A DNA stretch of 64,000 nt from Anas platyrhynchos (taxonomy: Eukaryota; Chordata; Aves; Anseriformes; Anatidae): contig NC_092592.1 in NCBI RefSeq assembly GCF_047663525.1, positions 19,790,001 to 19,854,000 on the forward strand, written 5' to 3'. Each line of letters opens with the position of its first letter. The first letter of the stretch is position 1. Shown here piece by piece: positions 38,101 to 49,100 of this stretch. Below the pieces are notes generated by a model that did not search any database, had not been told where the DNA came from, and saw only the letters and a program-made list of their open reading frames with translations. Made by a program: the position numbers and the translations under genes.

Positions 38101-41100
38101 TTATTAAAAATAATTCCAAACCATATAAGGGGTCCCAGAATAGCCTGTACTAAAGCCATAAACCTTCCACACATGGGAAAAGATCTCAGCAGTCATGTGT
38201 CATTGATCTACCCTCCTGCTTCCCTCCTCCACCTCCTCCTCCTCCACCCAAACAACCACCCTGGGCAACCAGGTCACTCTCCTTACTTGTAGCAGAGAAA
38301 ACGTATGCATTGCATGTGCATAAATGCCAGACAGACCCACACAGAAGTGAGAACCTGCCACTCCCTCTCTTATCGCTGCTGTGGGCATCCAGTTAAAGGC
38401 AAACTGTAGCTAAATCCCAGTCAAAACAATTGAATGTTACTGATGTGAGCACAATGAAATGCACACAATGAATTGCTGTGTAGCAATTTTCAATATTGTC
38501 CCTCTTCTCTTGCAAGAATACAGTACAAGGGGATGTTTTTAGGAAGGACTGAGTCTGACACTTACAGCATAGTGGTATCTTGTCGAACAGGGAGAGTTCT
38601 TGTGAAGTTCTCCTTGTTTGGTACCATGAGCTGGGCTCTGCCTTGCCCTGGCTAATAACTAAAAGAAGGACTTCTTCTTCCTACCCCATGTTGTGCCATT
38701 CATATCGAAGAAACTGTGATTCAATCCATGCCTCTGAGGACATTATCGACCGCATAGTGGAGTTGCAAGATGCAATTTGTTACTGACTAAAGACCATTAC
38801 AAAATCCTAGCTACCTGTGGCTCTATTACTGTAGCATCTGACTGACCACAGCAGGAAGAAAATCACTACATCCATTTTTAAAGGTCAAACTGAGACATGG
38901 GGTATATTAATGAATCACCCAGTATCACAGAGAGGGGCTCATCTTACCTCTGGGTCTCCTAAATCCCATTTTACTGTTCAGAAATTAGATCAGTAGTTCA
39001 CAGGCCTTTATTCCACTTCATAACACTAAGTTATTTGTTGTCAAATACATCAACATTGTGTGAAACTGCATTTCTTAGCCTTGTAGCTCCACTTGTTATT
39101 GCTGTAATTCATCTCAAGATCCCACTTGTGCTTTGGGAACCTCTGTCTAAGACCTTCCTACTATCAGTTGATAGAAATTGAGAACAAAACCATAGTTATT
39201 CTTTTTGGATGTCGCTGGTATGATGTTTATCTTCTAGCGAGGATCCTTAAAAATAGTCTTTCTAATAGTCAAAATCTGTGGCCTGATTTGGGCTACATGC
39301 AGCAAACATCTTACAGAAAGACTTGATTTGTCTGTATTTTTTTTCTTTCTGCTTTACCTACCATATCTTAAATTTAAAGCACTAGGAAGGCAGCATAATA
39401 TGTGAGGAGGCAATTATCAGCAGTAGTACATCAAAAAAAAATCAGCAACCACAAACAAAAAACCACCTTGATACATTCTCAGAGTAGCCCACCAGTTAAA
39501 CAGAGGCAGTTGCCGTATCTTGGCAATGCTCATAGGAAAACAAGCTGAGCAATACGTTGGTAGGTAATTTCTGTTGGGCTTCAGGTCAGGAGGTCTTTTC
39601 AGATCAGTTAAGATTCCAAATGTGACACAAAACATAGGAAGTAAAAAACAGTTAACGAATTGGATTCCTGTTCTTCTGGACAATGGCAGGAGTTACTCTG
39701 CATTTTATTTTATTTTATTTTATTTTATTTTGCTGCTGAACAAGAACCCAGAGTAGTAAGCAGAAGTGGCAGGTAGAAAATGGAAGTGCTGAGGTTACAA
39801 TGCCAGAAGTGGTGCATCACAACAGACAAAAGTACACAACCAACCTGCATCACAGATCTTACATGTTAAATAGCCAGACATGATACAGTATGTGAATGAG
39901 AGCATCCTCCATCCTTAGATGAAGGAACAGAAAAGTTATTGTGCAGTTATTATACTCAGTTTAAGGCACAAGCATGAGGTGAAAAATTCTTTCTCTAAGA
40001 TTAAACAGCGAGTCAGAAGTAGAGCTGGAAATAGAAAGCAGGAGCTCAACCAACTAAACTATGCCTCTTGGGGGAATGTGATTAAAAAATAGCTTAAGAT
40101 ACTTTAACAGCTGAGATTACTTTTTATGTTCACCCTTTTTTAAAAAGTGAATCACAGGTTTAAGGTTGTGCAATGCCAAATTAAGGACCAATGGGCACTT
40201 CATTACCTTATTTTTGATAAAACAGCAGGCACTCTTATGCAGTCAACCCTACTCTCATATTCAAGTGTCTGAATTTTAAACCACCCATCCCACCACTAAG
40301 GAACATTTGAGTGGCTGCTACTGAGAGGACGCGGTCGTGGTAACTTCAGAAGTGTTAGTAACCACATAGGCATCAAGCCTTTGGGAAGCTCTTTATCGGT
40401 GAGGCGGAAATAGAAACACATTTGCTGGCCTCAATCATTTTCTTTAGGGCACAGTGAGGAGCTGACGGGGAGCACACGGTGTCTCCTCCTGGGGACTGCC
40501 TGCAGTGACGTCAGGGCCTTGAGATACTTAGAGATCTCAGCTCTATTAGCTGGATCATCTTTCATTATCTATTTTTCATGAGACACATGGAGCAGCCCTT
40601 GAGAATTCAGAATTAATCTGATCCAGGCACTCAGCCTGCAGGATCAGGCTCTTGCTAGTGATACCAACTTAAAAGACAAGAGCCCAAAATTTTTAGGCAA
40701 GCCAGGGGACTATGCATTACATGAACTTGCCACAACTGTTCTTCTCTTTGAGCAGATTTAGAGGTGTCCAGGGACTGACACTGCCCACTTCCTCCAGAAA
40801 CACACAGACAAGGCAGACCTTACCACAGAGGGACAGCGATCTGTCCCCTGGGCAAAGTGGAGAGGGTTATCAGCCTTCTCAGTTGACACTCCTGGGCTTC
40901 TCTTCTGGGACTTCCACCAACAGGCTCAGTCAACCCCAACTGAGAAGTGGCTTTTGTGATGTGAATATGCATATATGTAAACCTCCACAACTTGTTACCA
41001 ATGGCATGAGCCACGCTTTCCACCCAAGTAAAATCTCCATTCCAAACACCCTGCCGAGAGGCATGCTGCAAATACCAAAGACAAAGCTGCACTTACCCAG

Positions 41101-44100
41101 CTTTGACTGCGTTAAGACTCCTGTTTGAAGTGCTGTTCCTGAGCAACACTGTCTTGGAGTGAGCTTGTTTGAAGCCAGCAAGGTTCAAGATTTCAAAAAG
41201 ATGAATTTGCTGTTGCCTCCTGTTATATAAAAAGAGGATCTCTATGTAAATTAGTTAAGAAAATCCACTGTGATAGCCAAAAGTAAAGAAAGCATGACTT
41301 TTATTCTAGCAGGTGAGTAGACTTGGGGTGTTGCATGGAAAACCCATGTTCCATGGATCTTTCCTATCTGAATGGAAACGTCTCCTGAACATAGACCTAG
41401 TGGGTCCATGTAGAATCATGAACTAGGCTGAAGACCCAGCAACTGATTTCATTTGCAGCTAAATAGTATTTAAGTGTGGGTTTCCTGAGGCACACTTTGT
41501 GTTTCAGAAAAACTTCACTCCTGCTTAGTGATAATATTGCAATTTAAAATAACACAAGATGACAATGATGCCCCTTCCTGGCCACATCAAATACTGCTGT
41601 TGCACACAAGATCAAAGCAGCCCGTTTTACTGTAGCTCATGTTACGCTTATGCTTTGTGATTTATTCATTTATTTTTGGGGGGTGAAATTGAATGTAAGT
41701 TAGCAGAAGAAAAAAGAAATAAGTATTTAATTCTGAGGAATGGCACATAGCATGGGTGAAAGGAAAATAGATGCAAACACTGCCTTGAAATTACTGAGCA
41801 AATCAGTGGAAGCATTAACCTTCCACATATATTAGGCTTTGAGAATAACCTCATTCTGACCCCTACATGCCAACAACAACAAAATCCTTGTTTCAGGTTG
41901 CCTTTTTACAGTTACATGGCTCCCACACATAATTGAACAGATTGCCCTGCTAGATCCTGTGTACAGCTTAAGCTTCATGCTCACAATCCTCTCCCTTCTC
42001 AGTGCTTCCTGACATTCAGGGGAACATTATCTCCACTGTTCCTAAAAAGGGAATTCCCTGCAGCTAGGAGAAGGACAGACAGTCCCTAAAGGCCCTGGAG
42101 GCACCAGCTCTGCCACTTCAGCCTGCAGCTGGCTCCCTGCCTGGGTTGCAGCCTGGTGACCTGCTGTGAAACCCTGGACACTGTTGCTGGAGACACAGGG
42201 AGCAGAGGGTTAGATAATTCTGCCTAGAGCCTTGTGGGGTTTTCACTTCTCATCTATTTTTAGCTGACTGAACAGCTGGCCTTGGAAGCCTGTTTACAGC
42301 CTGGAAAGCTTCTTTTTGCTAAACTGTACTAGGTGTAAGAGCCCGGAGAAAGCCTTAACCCTTTGGGAGCCCTGAGATTGGCACCTCCCATAGACTGCCT
42401 GAGAGGAATTTAGAGAAGCAGAATTGCTGCATAAGGAAAGACAGATTCAGTCAGTTTCAGCTTTATTTCATTTATTAGTTACATTTGCGTACCTATAGCC
42501 AATGCCCTAGTCCCACAGAAAAGACATAAACTAGGCTGCTATCTCTTTAGTGTAAATCTCAGCGTGTAAATACCTCTCTCTATGCAGACCTTCATATGTA
42601 TGGAAGGCAGACATATTGGCAGTTAACTGGCAGGCTTTATGTTTTCACCGTTATCCCGTTGTTCTGGTGCCCTCTAACACTTAGCTCCCACATGAAACAT
42701 TTTCTATTTCTTGTCCAGCTTGCTTTCTCACAGCTTGACCAATATATCTCTGCTTAGACCTTCAGCTGATCTAGCAAAAGCTGCATTTCCTTCCCTTGTA
42801 TTTCATACTGATCACCACTGGGGACAGTACACAGAACCCCTCTTCTCACCCTGTTCATATAAAATGGCTATGAGGCGCGCATGAAAAAGTGTCCTTCAGT
42901 TGCCCTTGCTGATGTTCTGAAAGTGCTCCTATATTGAATAAAGAGAATAACTCACACAAAGTTCTGCCATGGGTTTTGTAATCAGGACAAGGCTGGTCAG
43001 ACCACAGGGACTCAGGAGTACCAAGCCTGTAAGTGTGAACAGACTCTGCCCCGTAACAGTGACCTCCACTCTCTTTCTTTCTGCCCTAGGATCACTTTCA
43101 GAAGTTTATCCCACCGGGCGGGCATTACGGGGAAGATGCTGATAGCTATGCCCACGGGCGGATGGTAGGAGGAGTGACAGCAGGGCAGCACGGCTCTGGT
43201 AAGCAGCAATATTCCGCCGTTCCTGGAAGGCCTGGAAGCAAAGGAGATCCTGGGGACGGCGAAGGGGAGCATGCAGGGGAATCAGCTGGAAGTGGTGGAG
43301 AAGGAGGTGATGGTACTGAGAAAGGCAAGTATCTCTCTGAAAGAGCAAGAAATAGATAAAGCTATCAGGGCTTGTGGCTGCGTTAATTTTAGGGACCAGT
43401 AAATGAATTTGAGTAACACCTCAATTCTTCCGAATTAAATTGCATTGCAAAGTCTAAAAAGTTGAATTGCCTTTAGCTTGACAATTTTGATTGCATGTTT
43501 CTGTGTTGCTCATTCATAAGCAAGAAGCAGAAATACCAGCCTTGGCTGAACAAAAGAAATGATGGGAAACTCCTGATTTGAGGTTGAGACAGCAGTACAC
43601 GAGTAGGGAGCTCTACCTTCCCTTCCAAGGGTTTCATACTGACCAGTACTGGAGACAGTAGCAGTAGCTCTTTAGCTCAGCAGTCTGACCTGACGCATCA
43701 GTCGTGCATGTATCAATTCTAATTTCAAATCAAAGTTTTCATTTGAATGAACAGCACTTTGTGGATAATAGTAAGAAAGAAGCAGCAATATTTCTAAATG
43801 TTATCTGCTAATCAACACTAGTGAACTGAAGCAATATCTCTACGAGGCAGGGTATCTTTCACTGATTTTAGTCCTTGCATAATTTTAACTTCCATTTAGT
43901 TTGGCCAGAAGCCTCTGGAATCAAATCTCTTGTATGAAAATCAGCTGGTGAAATTGTTATTTTAACAGTTCCTATGGCATTTTAACAACAAAAAGCAAAT
44001 TTGCTTGGGAACTGCGAACAGCTTCTGTAAATGACTTTGAGTGACTTGTAAAATCCAAGGTTTTTCATTTACATTCTGGAAGAGTGTGCATTTTATATCA

Positions 44101-45798
44101 AAATCTGCTTTGATATTTCGGGATATCCCCATGAAATATAAATCTGTGAAATGAGGTTAGCATTTTGCCTTGCATAAAAATTTCCCCTAAGGTAGCGGAA
44201 GAGATGATGTACCTAAGACATTTGTTCTTAGGGGAAGAGGTTTCTACCTGAGTAACCAGAGGGAACAATGAAAAACTAGCTTTCAAGTATATGCTTTAAT
44301 GCAAGTTCCTGGATGAGTGGCTCTTAGATTGTGGTACTTCTACTTTTGTGGATAATGATGGAAGTGGCCCACAACAGTTTCTTTTAAGAGAAATCTTACC
44401 ATACATTCTGTGACTTGATCTAAGAGTTACAAAGGATCCAAAAAGACAAAGCTGATGTCCCAGTTTCAATAGTAGAGTATAGAAAGGTGTTGTATTTGGA
44501 GTACCTGTCATCTAACTTGAGTGTTTTACTTTCCTCTGTTTACAGATGGAAAGTCAGGAGGCAAAAAAGTCACTATATTTAAAACTTACATCTCCCCCTG
44601 GGAACGAGCGATGGGTATTAGCCCTGAGGATAAAAGTCAGTTGACCATTGACTTACTGTCCTACAGTCCCAAAGCTGATTTCCCCCATTACAAATCTTTT
44701 AACAGGTAAGTGTTCAGGGATATTGAATTCCATTTACTTTGCATGAAGAAAAACTACAGTAGCCCTGGACATAGCTCTCCTGTCTTGTGCAATGTAAATA
44801 AGTATTAGTTTCATGTCATTTTGCTTACTGCAATCTCCCGTGGATGAAAAGCTTGGAGGTCTACAAAGAGAAGACACGTTAAGAGCTACAGATTTGAATT
44901 CACCTTATGGATAGGAAGCCTATGTAGCAGGATAATACAACTTTAATCCTATTTCACTTTCTTTCTCCCCACATTTGACCAGGGAAATTTGGCATGCTAC
45001 TACTTATTACTGCAGCCATTTAAATTTCAAGAGTTCAGGAAAAATACTTAACATCAGAAGCCATCAGTGCCTCCAGTACTTGAGATAAGAATTAGGATCT
45101 TCCTGCTGCTTCTGATAAGAATGAAAAGTTTGACAGATTTTCTAGTGCAGCATCAACTTTCTGTTAGCCTCTCTATTTTGCCACCTACTTACATAGCCTC
45201 AGGACATCATTACCCAGGACAAACCAAATTCCACTTGAGTCTGCAATAACACAGCCTTTGCCTCCAACATGTATGGGATACCAACAGATGTGAAAGGTGT
45301 ATGGTTTTACAGAGGTTGATGCAGCAGGGATTAAAGAAGTACACAGGAGCAGAGGGGATTTGTTTGTGGTTGTGTTTTTTTGTTTTGTTTTGTTTTTTAA
45401 ATAATTTTTTTAGCACATAGGCAATGGTTATGTATGTATTTGGGTAGGATTTGTTGGCCAGTTAACTGCAACAGTTGTAAAATTTACATTCTCAATAAAT
45501 TTATTTTCTAAGTCCCATTGTTTACCTATGTTCTGTGCGCTAACTCCATTTGTTCTCCTATGCCAGGACTGCCATGCCTTATGGGGGTTATGAGAAAGCA
45601 GCCAAACGGATGACTTTCAAGGTGCCTCAGTTTGATATTTGCCCTTTGCTTCCAGAATCTATCATGTTATATAATCAAAATTTCAGAAACAGACCCTCCT
45701 TCAACAGAACCCCAATACCTTGGATGCCTTCAGGAGAGTCCTCTGAGTATCATACTGAGGTCAATGTGCCAAGAAGTGGTGAAACAGAAGAGCTATAA
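33596..45798 (+). CDS. MYOZ1: MYOZ1 (myozenin-1, calsarcin-2, FATZ-1), complete spliced CDS
   Basis: Five coding exons (33596-33671, 35252-35433, 43090-43324, 44546-44705, 45567-45798) join in one frame to give 294 aa; human MYOZ1 is 299 aa. Myozenins are Z-disc scaffold proteins that bind alpha-actinin-2, filamin C, telethonin and calcineurin and restrain calcineurin signalling. Landmarks: N-terminus MPLAGTPAPVKRKKSTKL, the block LNLGKKISIPRDVMLEELSL (34-53), GSKMFKLRQLRVEKFIYEN (58-76), a Gly-rich middle (about 92-170), TYISPWERAMG, FNRTAMPYGGYEKAAKRMTF, RPSFNRTPIPW and the C-terminal ETEEL, a myozenin PDZ-ligand type ending. MYOZ1 rather than MYOZ2/3 because of the N-terminus, the Gly-rich exon and the last exon. 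Confidence 0.96.
33672..35251 (+). other. MYOZ1: MYOZ1 intron 2
   Basis: GT at 33672 to AG at 35250-35251. It contains the A37 homopolymer 143 bp before the acceptor. Nothing else is supported. Confidence 0.9.
35072..35108. repeat. A37 homopolymer
   Basis: Thirty-seven consecutive A residues, ending 143 bp before a MYOZ1 coding exon. No SINE or pseudogene body is recognised upstream of it, so its origin is unclear. Confidence 0.97.
35252..35433 (+). CDS. MYOZ1: MYOZ1 exon encoding the N-terminal conserved myozenin block
   Basis: Acceptor TTTTGTAG ends at 35251; the first two bases complete Asp26; donor TCTGTG|GTAGGT (GT at 35434), phase 0. It encodes residues 26-86, the most conserved part of the family, with LNLGKKISIPRDVMLEELSL and the motif KGSKMFKLRQLRVEKF (57-72) that also occurs in SYNPO2L. 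Confidence 0.95.
38870..38992 (-). repeat. Decayed MIR-like SINE
   Basis: The sequence follows the reverse-orientation MIR pattern: 'aaactgagacatgggg', then 'atcacccagtatcacagag', then 'cctctgggtctcctaaatccc'. It is strongly diverged and was recognised by eye. Confidence 0.4.
39702..39731. repeat. (ATTTT)6 pentanucleotide repeat
   Basis: Six clean ATTTT units. Confidence 0.95.
39945..40072 (-). repeat. Decayed MIR-like SINE
   Basis: It contains 'aacagcgagtcagaagtagagctggaaatagaaagcaggagctc' type order (split here only as description) followed by 'aaccaactaaactatgcctc', matching the ancient amniote MIR/CORE-SINE pattern of accession-crossing blocks 'cagcgagtcag', 'agagctggaaatagaa' and 'aaccaactaaactatgcc'. 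Confidence 0.45.
43090..43324 (+). CDS. MYOZ1: MYOZ1 glycine-rich exon, GC donor proposed
   Basis: Acceptor TGCCCTAG ends at 43089. The exon starts DHFQKFIPPGGHYGEDADSY, as in mammalian MYOZ1, then runs into a Gly/Ser/Glu-rich region (GRPGSKGDPGDGEGEHAGES and onward). The next exon needs one carried base. The best donor giving that phase is AAAG|GCAAGT at 43325, a perfect GC-AG type donor; weaker GT donors at 43307 and 43313 would also keep frame and shorten the protein by 6 or 4 residues. The Gly-rich part is poorly conserved and predicted disordered. Confidence 0.9.
43325..44545 (+). other. MYOZ1: MYOZ1 intron 4 (GC-AG proposed)
   Basis: It runs from the GC donor at 43325 to AG at 44544-44545 (tttcctctgtttacag). 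Nothing else is supported. Confidence 0.75.
44546..44705 (+). CDS. MYOZ1: MYOZ1 exon with the TYISPWERAMG block
   Basis: The 160 bp exon begins with two bases of Asp165 and ends AACAG|GTAAGT (GT at 44706), leaving two bases of Arg218. It encodes GKSGGKKVTIFKTYISPWER, then a helix-like acidic/hydrophobic stretch and FPHYKSFN. The segment is strongly conserved among myozenins. Confidence 0.95.
44706..45566 (+). other. MYOZ1: MYOZ1 intron 5
   Basis: GT at 44706 to AG at 45565-45566. No additional features. Confidence 0.93.
45567..45798 (+). CDS. MYOZ1: MYOZ1 last coding exon
   Basis: Acceptor TTCTCCTATGCCAG, then the end of Arg218, TAMPYGGYEKAAKRMTF, the region QFDICPLLPESIMLYNQNF, RPSFNRTPIPW, and the terminal ETEEL followed by TAA at 45796-45798. 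The ETEEL tail is the family's ligand for PDZ domains of Z-disc PDZ-LIM proteins such as ZASP and ALP (established for FATZ proteins). Confidence 0.96.
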
Positions 45799-46094
45799 AT
45801 CCCTGCCCCCAAAGTCTTTCTGTTTATTTTTTTTTCTTCTTTTCAACCCTTTCTATTTGCAAGTTGATAGTAAGGAGGTGAAAAGTGCAATTCTAGTCCT
45901 GTGAGTCCTTCGTTTCTTTTGTCCTTAACCCTGACAAGCTCCTGGTAGCTTCTAAACTTAATCTTTGCTGTGATGTTAATCTGTATCAGAAACAGTTTAA
46001 GGGAAAGGAGCTTTTTATTCACCAGGGCATAAAAGGGCAAATTTAGAACAATTTTTTCTGTTTAGCAATGCTAAATGCTACCTGTCTGCTTCTT

Positions 46095-46131
46095 AATAAA
46101 TTTGTTTTGTCATATATTAACAAGTAATAAA
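46095..46131 (+). terminator. MYOZ1: MYOZ1 polyadenylation signals
   Basis: Two AATAAA hexamers at 46095-46100 and 46126-46131, about 300-330 nt after the stop codon, give a compact 3'UTR. An A10T8 block follows at 46143-46160. Confidence 0.75.
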
Positions 46132-49100
46132 ACATGAAGATGAAAAAAAAAATTTTTTTTCTCTTGAAAATACTGCTGAATCTATTTGGGGATTAGCAAT
46201 AACAGAAGATTCAGTCTCACAAGTCTGCTGTCATGGGAAGAAAGATATGGGACTAACGGTCATAAGATAGGCAGGTATACATTAAGGTGGCTTGGATAAA
46301 GACCTTAAAACTGATGAAGAATGATTACTTTGTAAGGAAATGATACGGGTAATCATAATATCATCAGAGATAAACTAGCAAGTTGGTCTGTAAATGTAAC
46401 AGACAGAATAAAGTATTCCAGTGTCACCTGAAATCTCCCAGTTCTCCACAGTATAACTCAGGTGATAGCTCAAGCACTTGTTTTTCATATAGACAGAACA
46501 AGAAGGCAATGGGCTGGGAGGAAACAGAGGCACACCCAAGTGAGATGCCTAAAGTTCCAGAGCAAGCAGTAAGAAGTCTTAACTACAACAGAAATACTTT
46601 GACACCCACTACAACCAATACTTACTCAAATATGCAGCTTCAAAATCTATTCAATTTCTTGTAACAGTTGTATCGATGCCACACATACGGGCAGAAAGCC
46701 AGGCACTGTGGAAAACAAATGAAGAGCATTGTTTTTCTTCACAAAATGCTCTGTTTCATGGATTCTTGCATGGTGACACATAACATACAGACCACCGTTT
46801 TACCACTGTACCCTGGCTCAACCTGCACAGAGACTGGTTGGAATTTCCTGTCTGGATGTCTTCTTTGACTAAACAGCTGAACAGGACTAAACAGCTTATT
46901 TCCAGGGACAGTTTCCATTGAAGCACTTTTAATTTAGGAGTTTTACCCCCTTGTTTAGAAATCCATACAATTGGATATTTGATATTTATTTTTTGTATAG
47001 GTATGAGGTTGGGTTTATTACACCCCTCTAAAAGGGCCAGTCTGCCAGGGGTACCCTGAGATTTTTTAAAAATCATGCTAATGGCATTGAACTGCAGAAG
47101 TCATGACTGAGTACTTCCCCAACCATTCTGCTGAAATGGTTAGAGAACATTTATTATATGCCCTATTTAATGATTAAGACGTATCCATAACTCAGTTTTG
47201 TGATTAAATTTAAAAAGTGTTTAAGTTCCCCAAAAAAAGACTGAAAACAAAAGACTAAATTAAAAATAAGTAAATAAATAAGGAAGACTAAATAAAATAG
47301 ATCCTCAAACATGCAGGAAAAGGTGAATGCAGAAATAGGACAGTGCTCTCTGGTGGTGTAGTTTCAAAGTTTTTGCATACAAGGGAGATGGCATCATTCA
47401 GCAAGTAGGTCAAAGGACTGGGTGTATTCCCAAAGCACTCTCTGGTTCATAAGGTATTGTTGGACAAGAATTTTTGTCTGTGTGTCTCTTTATCTCAAAC
47501 CCTAAATGGGGATTGGAAGTGGCAATGTGCTCGGAATAAGTATTTATCATTACAAATTATTACTAATATTGCTGTAGTTCCTACTTGTAAGCTAAGAGGA
47601 TCCTTCAGTTTTGGTAAATCAGCTTAATGAGGCATATAGCTCTTATTTGCCAGAACACTTTCAATCTTAAATCCTGTCAAGCAGGATTTATGTGCTTTTG
47701 CTTCTAGTACAAAATGGGAAATCCTACACTTCACTTCTTAGAACAATTCAGACAACTACCATCTTGCTGTTTATACAGTTCAAACTATTCGCTAGTTTAG
47801 TCATTGTTCAAACTAATGCTAAAAGTGACAAAAATCAATAATCCAAATTCTGTCACAAAAATCATTGGTACATCTCTGTTAATTTCAGTGAGGCTTGCAG
47901 CTAATGTAATCAGTGCAGAAATTTGTCCAAAATGATCAAATATTTAAGAGAATGTAAGTAACTGCTTCTGCTCTTTGTTTTCCTTTGGCTATGATGTAGA
48001 CTCAGGGGAATCTCCTATGTCAGAGAATTATTTATATGGGGAATAAGAGGATTTTATAAGATTTAATTACAGTGGATTTCCGCAACATACTGGAAGCTGC
48101 AGAATGGAAACTCAGTCATCTGATTTTAAGCAGGATCATAGTAGTCACAGACAAAAAAGACCTAACAAATTATTGAGCCCATCCTCTTGTACAGGCAGGA
48201 TACGGTCCCCTCTTAGACGATGTACTGAACTGATTTTATCTTAACCTCATATTCCATGGAACGGCAGCCAAGAATGTGTTTAATAGAAAGGGGCTGACCC
48301 ATGAAAAAAAGATTGGATAGAATTTTGTGACATTCTTCCATTTAGAACAAAAAGTTCTTACGTTTGTAGTTATTTACAGTGTCATTTTTAGGAATACTAT
48401 CTTGAAGTTTCCAGGCTCTGAAATGTTTCTCTCATGTAACACAACTTGTATGATGAAGAACTCAAGTCATACTGAAAACACATAAAAAAAGTAGTGCATA
48501 CCTTTAATGTAGAAGAAAGGTGCTCAACGGATTTCAACGTTACTATCCACAAATATGCACTGATGTGTTTTAAAATCTATCTGAAGTTATATCTGATGGC
48601 ATAAATTGTAAGGCAGGTAGTGGCACAGCTTTTCTGTGTTGAGCAGATCTTCTATTTGACTGCAATGTATTCCCTAATCAAAGGTTTTGCATCTCATAAT
48701 AGACTGCCTCACATGAGCTGCTTGCCATTAGTGGTGATGATGAAATAATTTATACAACTAACATCTGGGAATTACATTTGATGCTGTTATTGACAGAGCA
48801 TTTAGAGGAGATGGCTTTGTCATTAGGCTTAGGGACTCTCAGATAAAATCTCGAACAGTTTCAGGCTGTTAGTAGAACACAGCTTTGTCTTGTTTGGCTT
48901 TTTAAAATCATCCTGTGAATACATAGTATGCATTCATTTTGCATTTATGTGCATACAAAACATTACATATTCATTTTACACACATACAAAATGTATGTAT
49001 ACATTTTACGCATTCACACCTCTTCTATACCGTGTGGGCATCAAACAGCGAGCCTGAAAACAATTGTTCTGCTATGGAGCAAAGAGGTTTACATGTGGCT

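Larger units (their letters stand above)
35434..43089 (+). other. MYOZ1: MYOZ1 intron 3
   Basis: GT at 35434 to AG at 43088-43089, 7.7 kb. It holds two MIR-like SINE relics (38.9 and 40.0 kb) and an (ATTTT)n run at 39.7 kb. No exon candidates with family similarity were seen. Confidence 0.9.
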
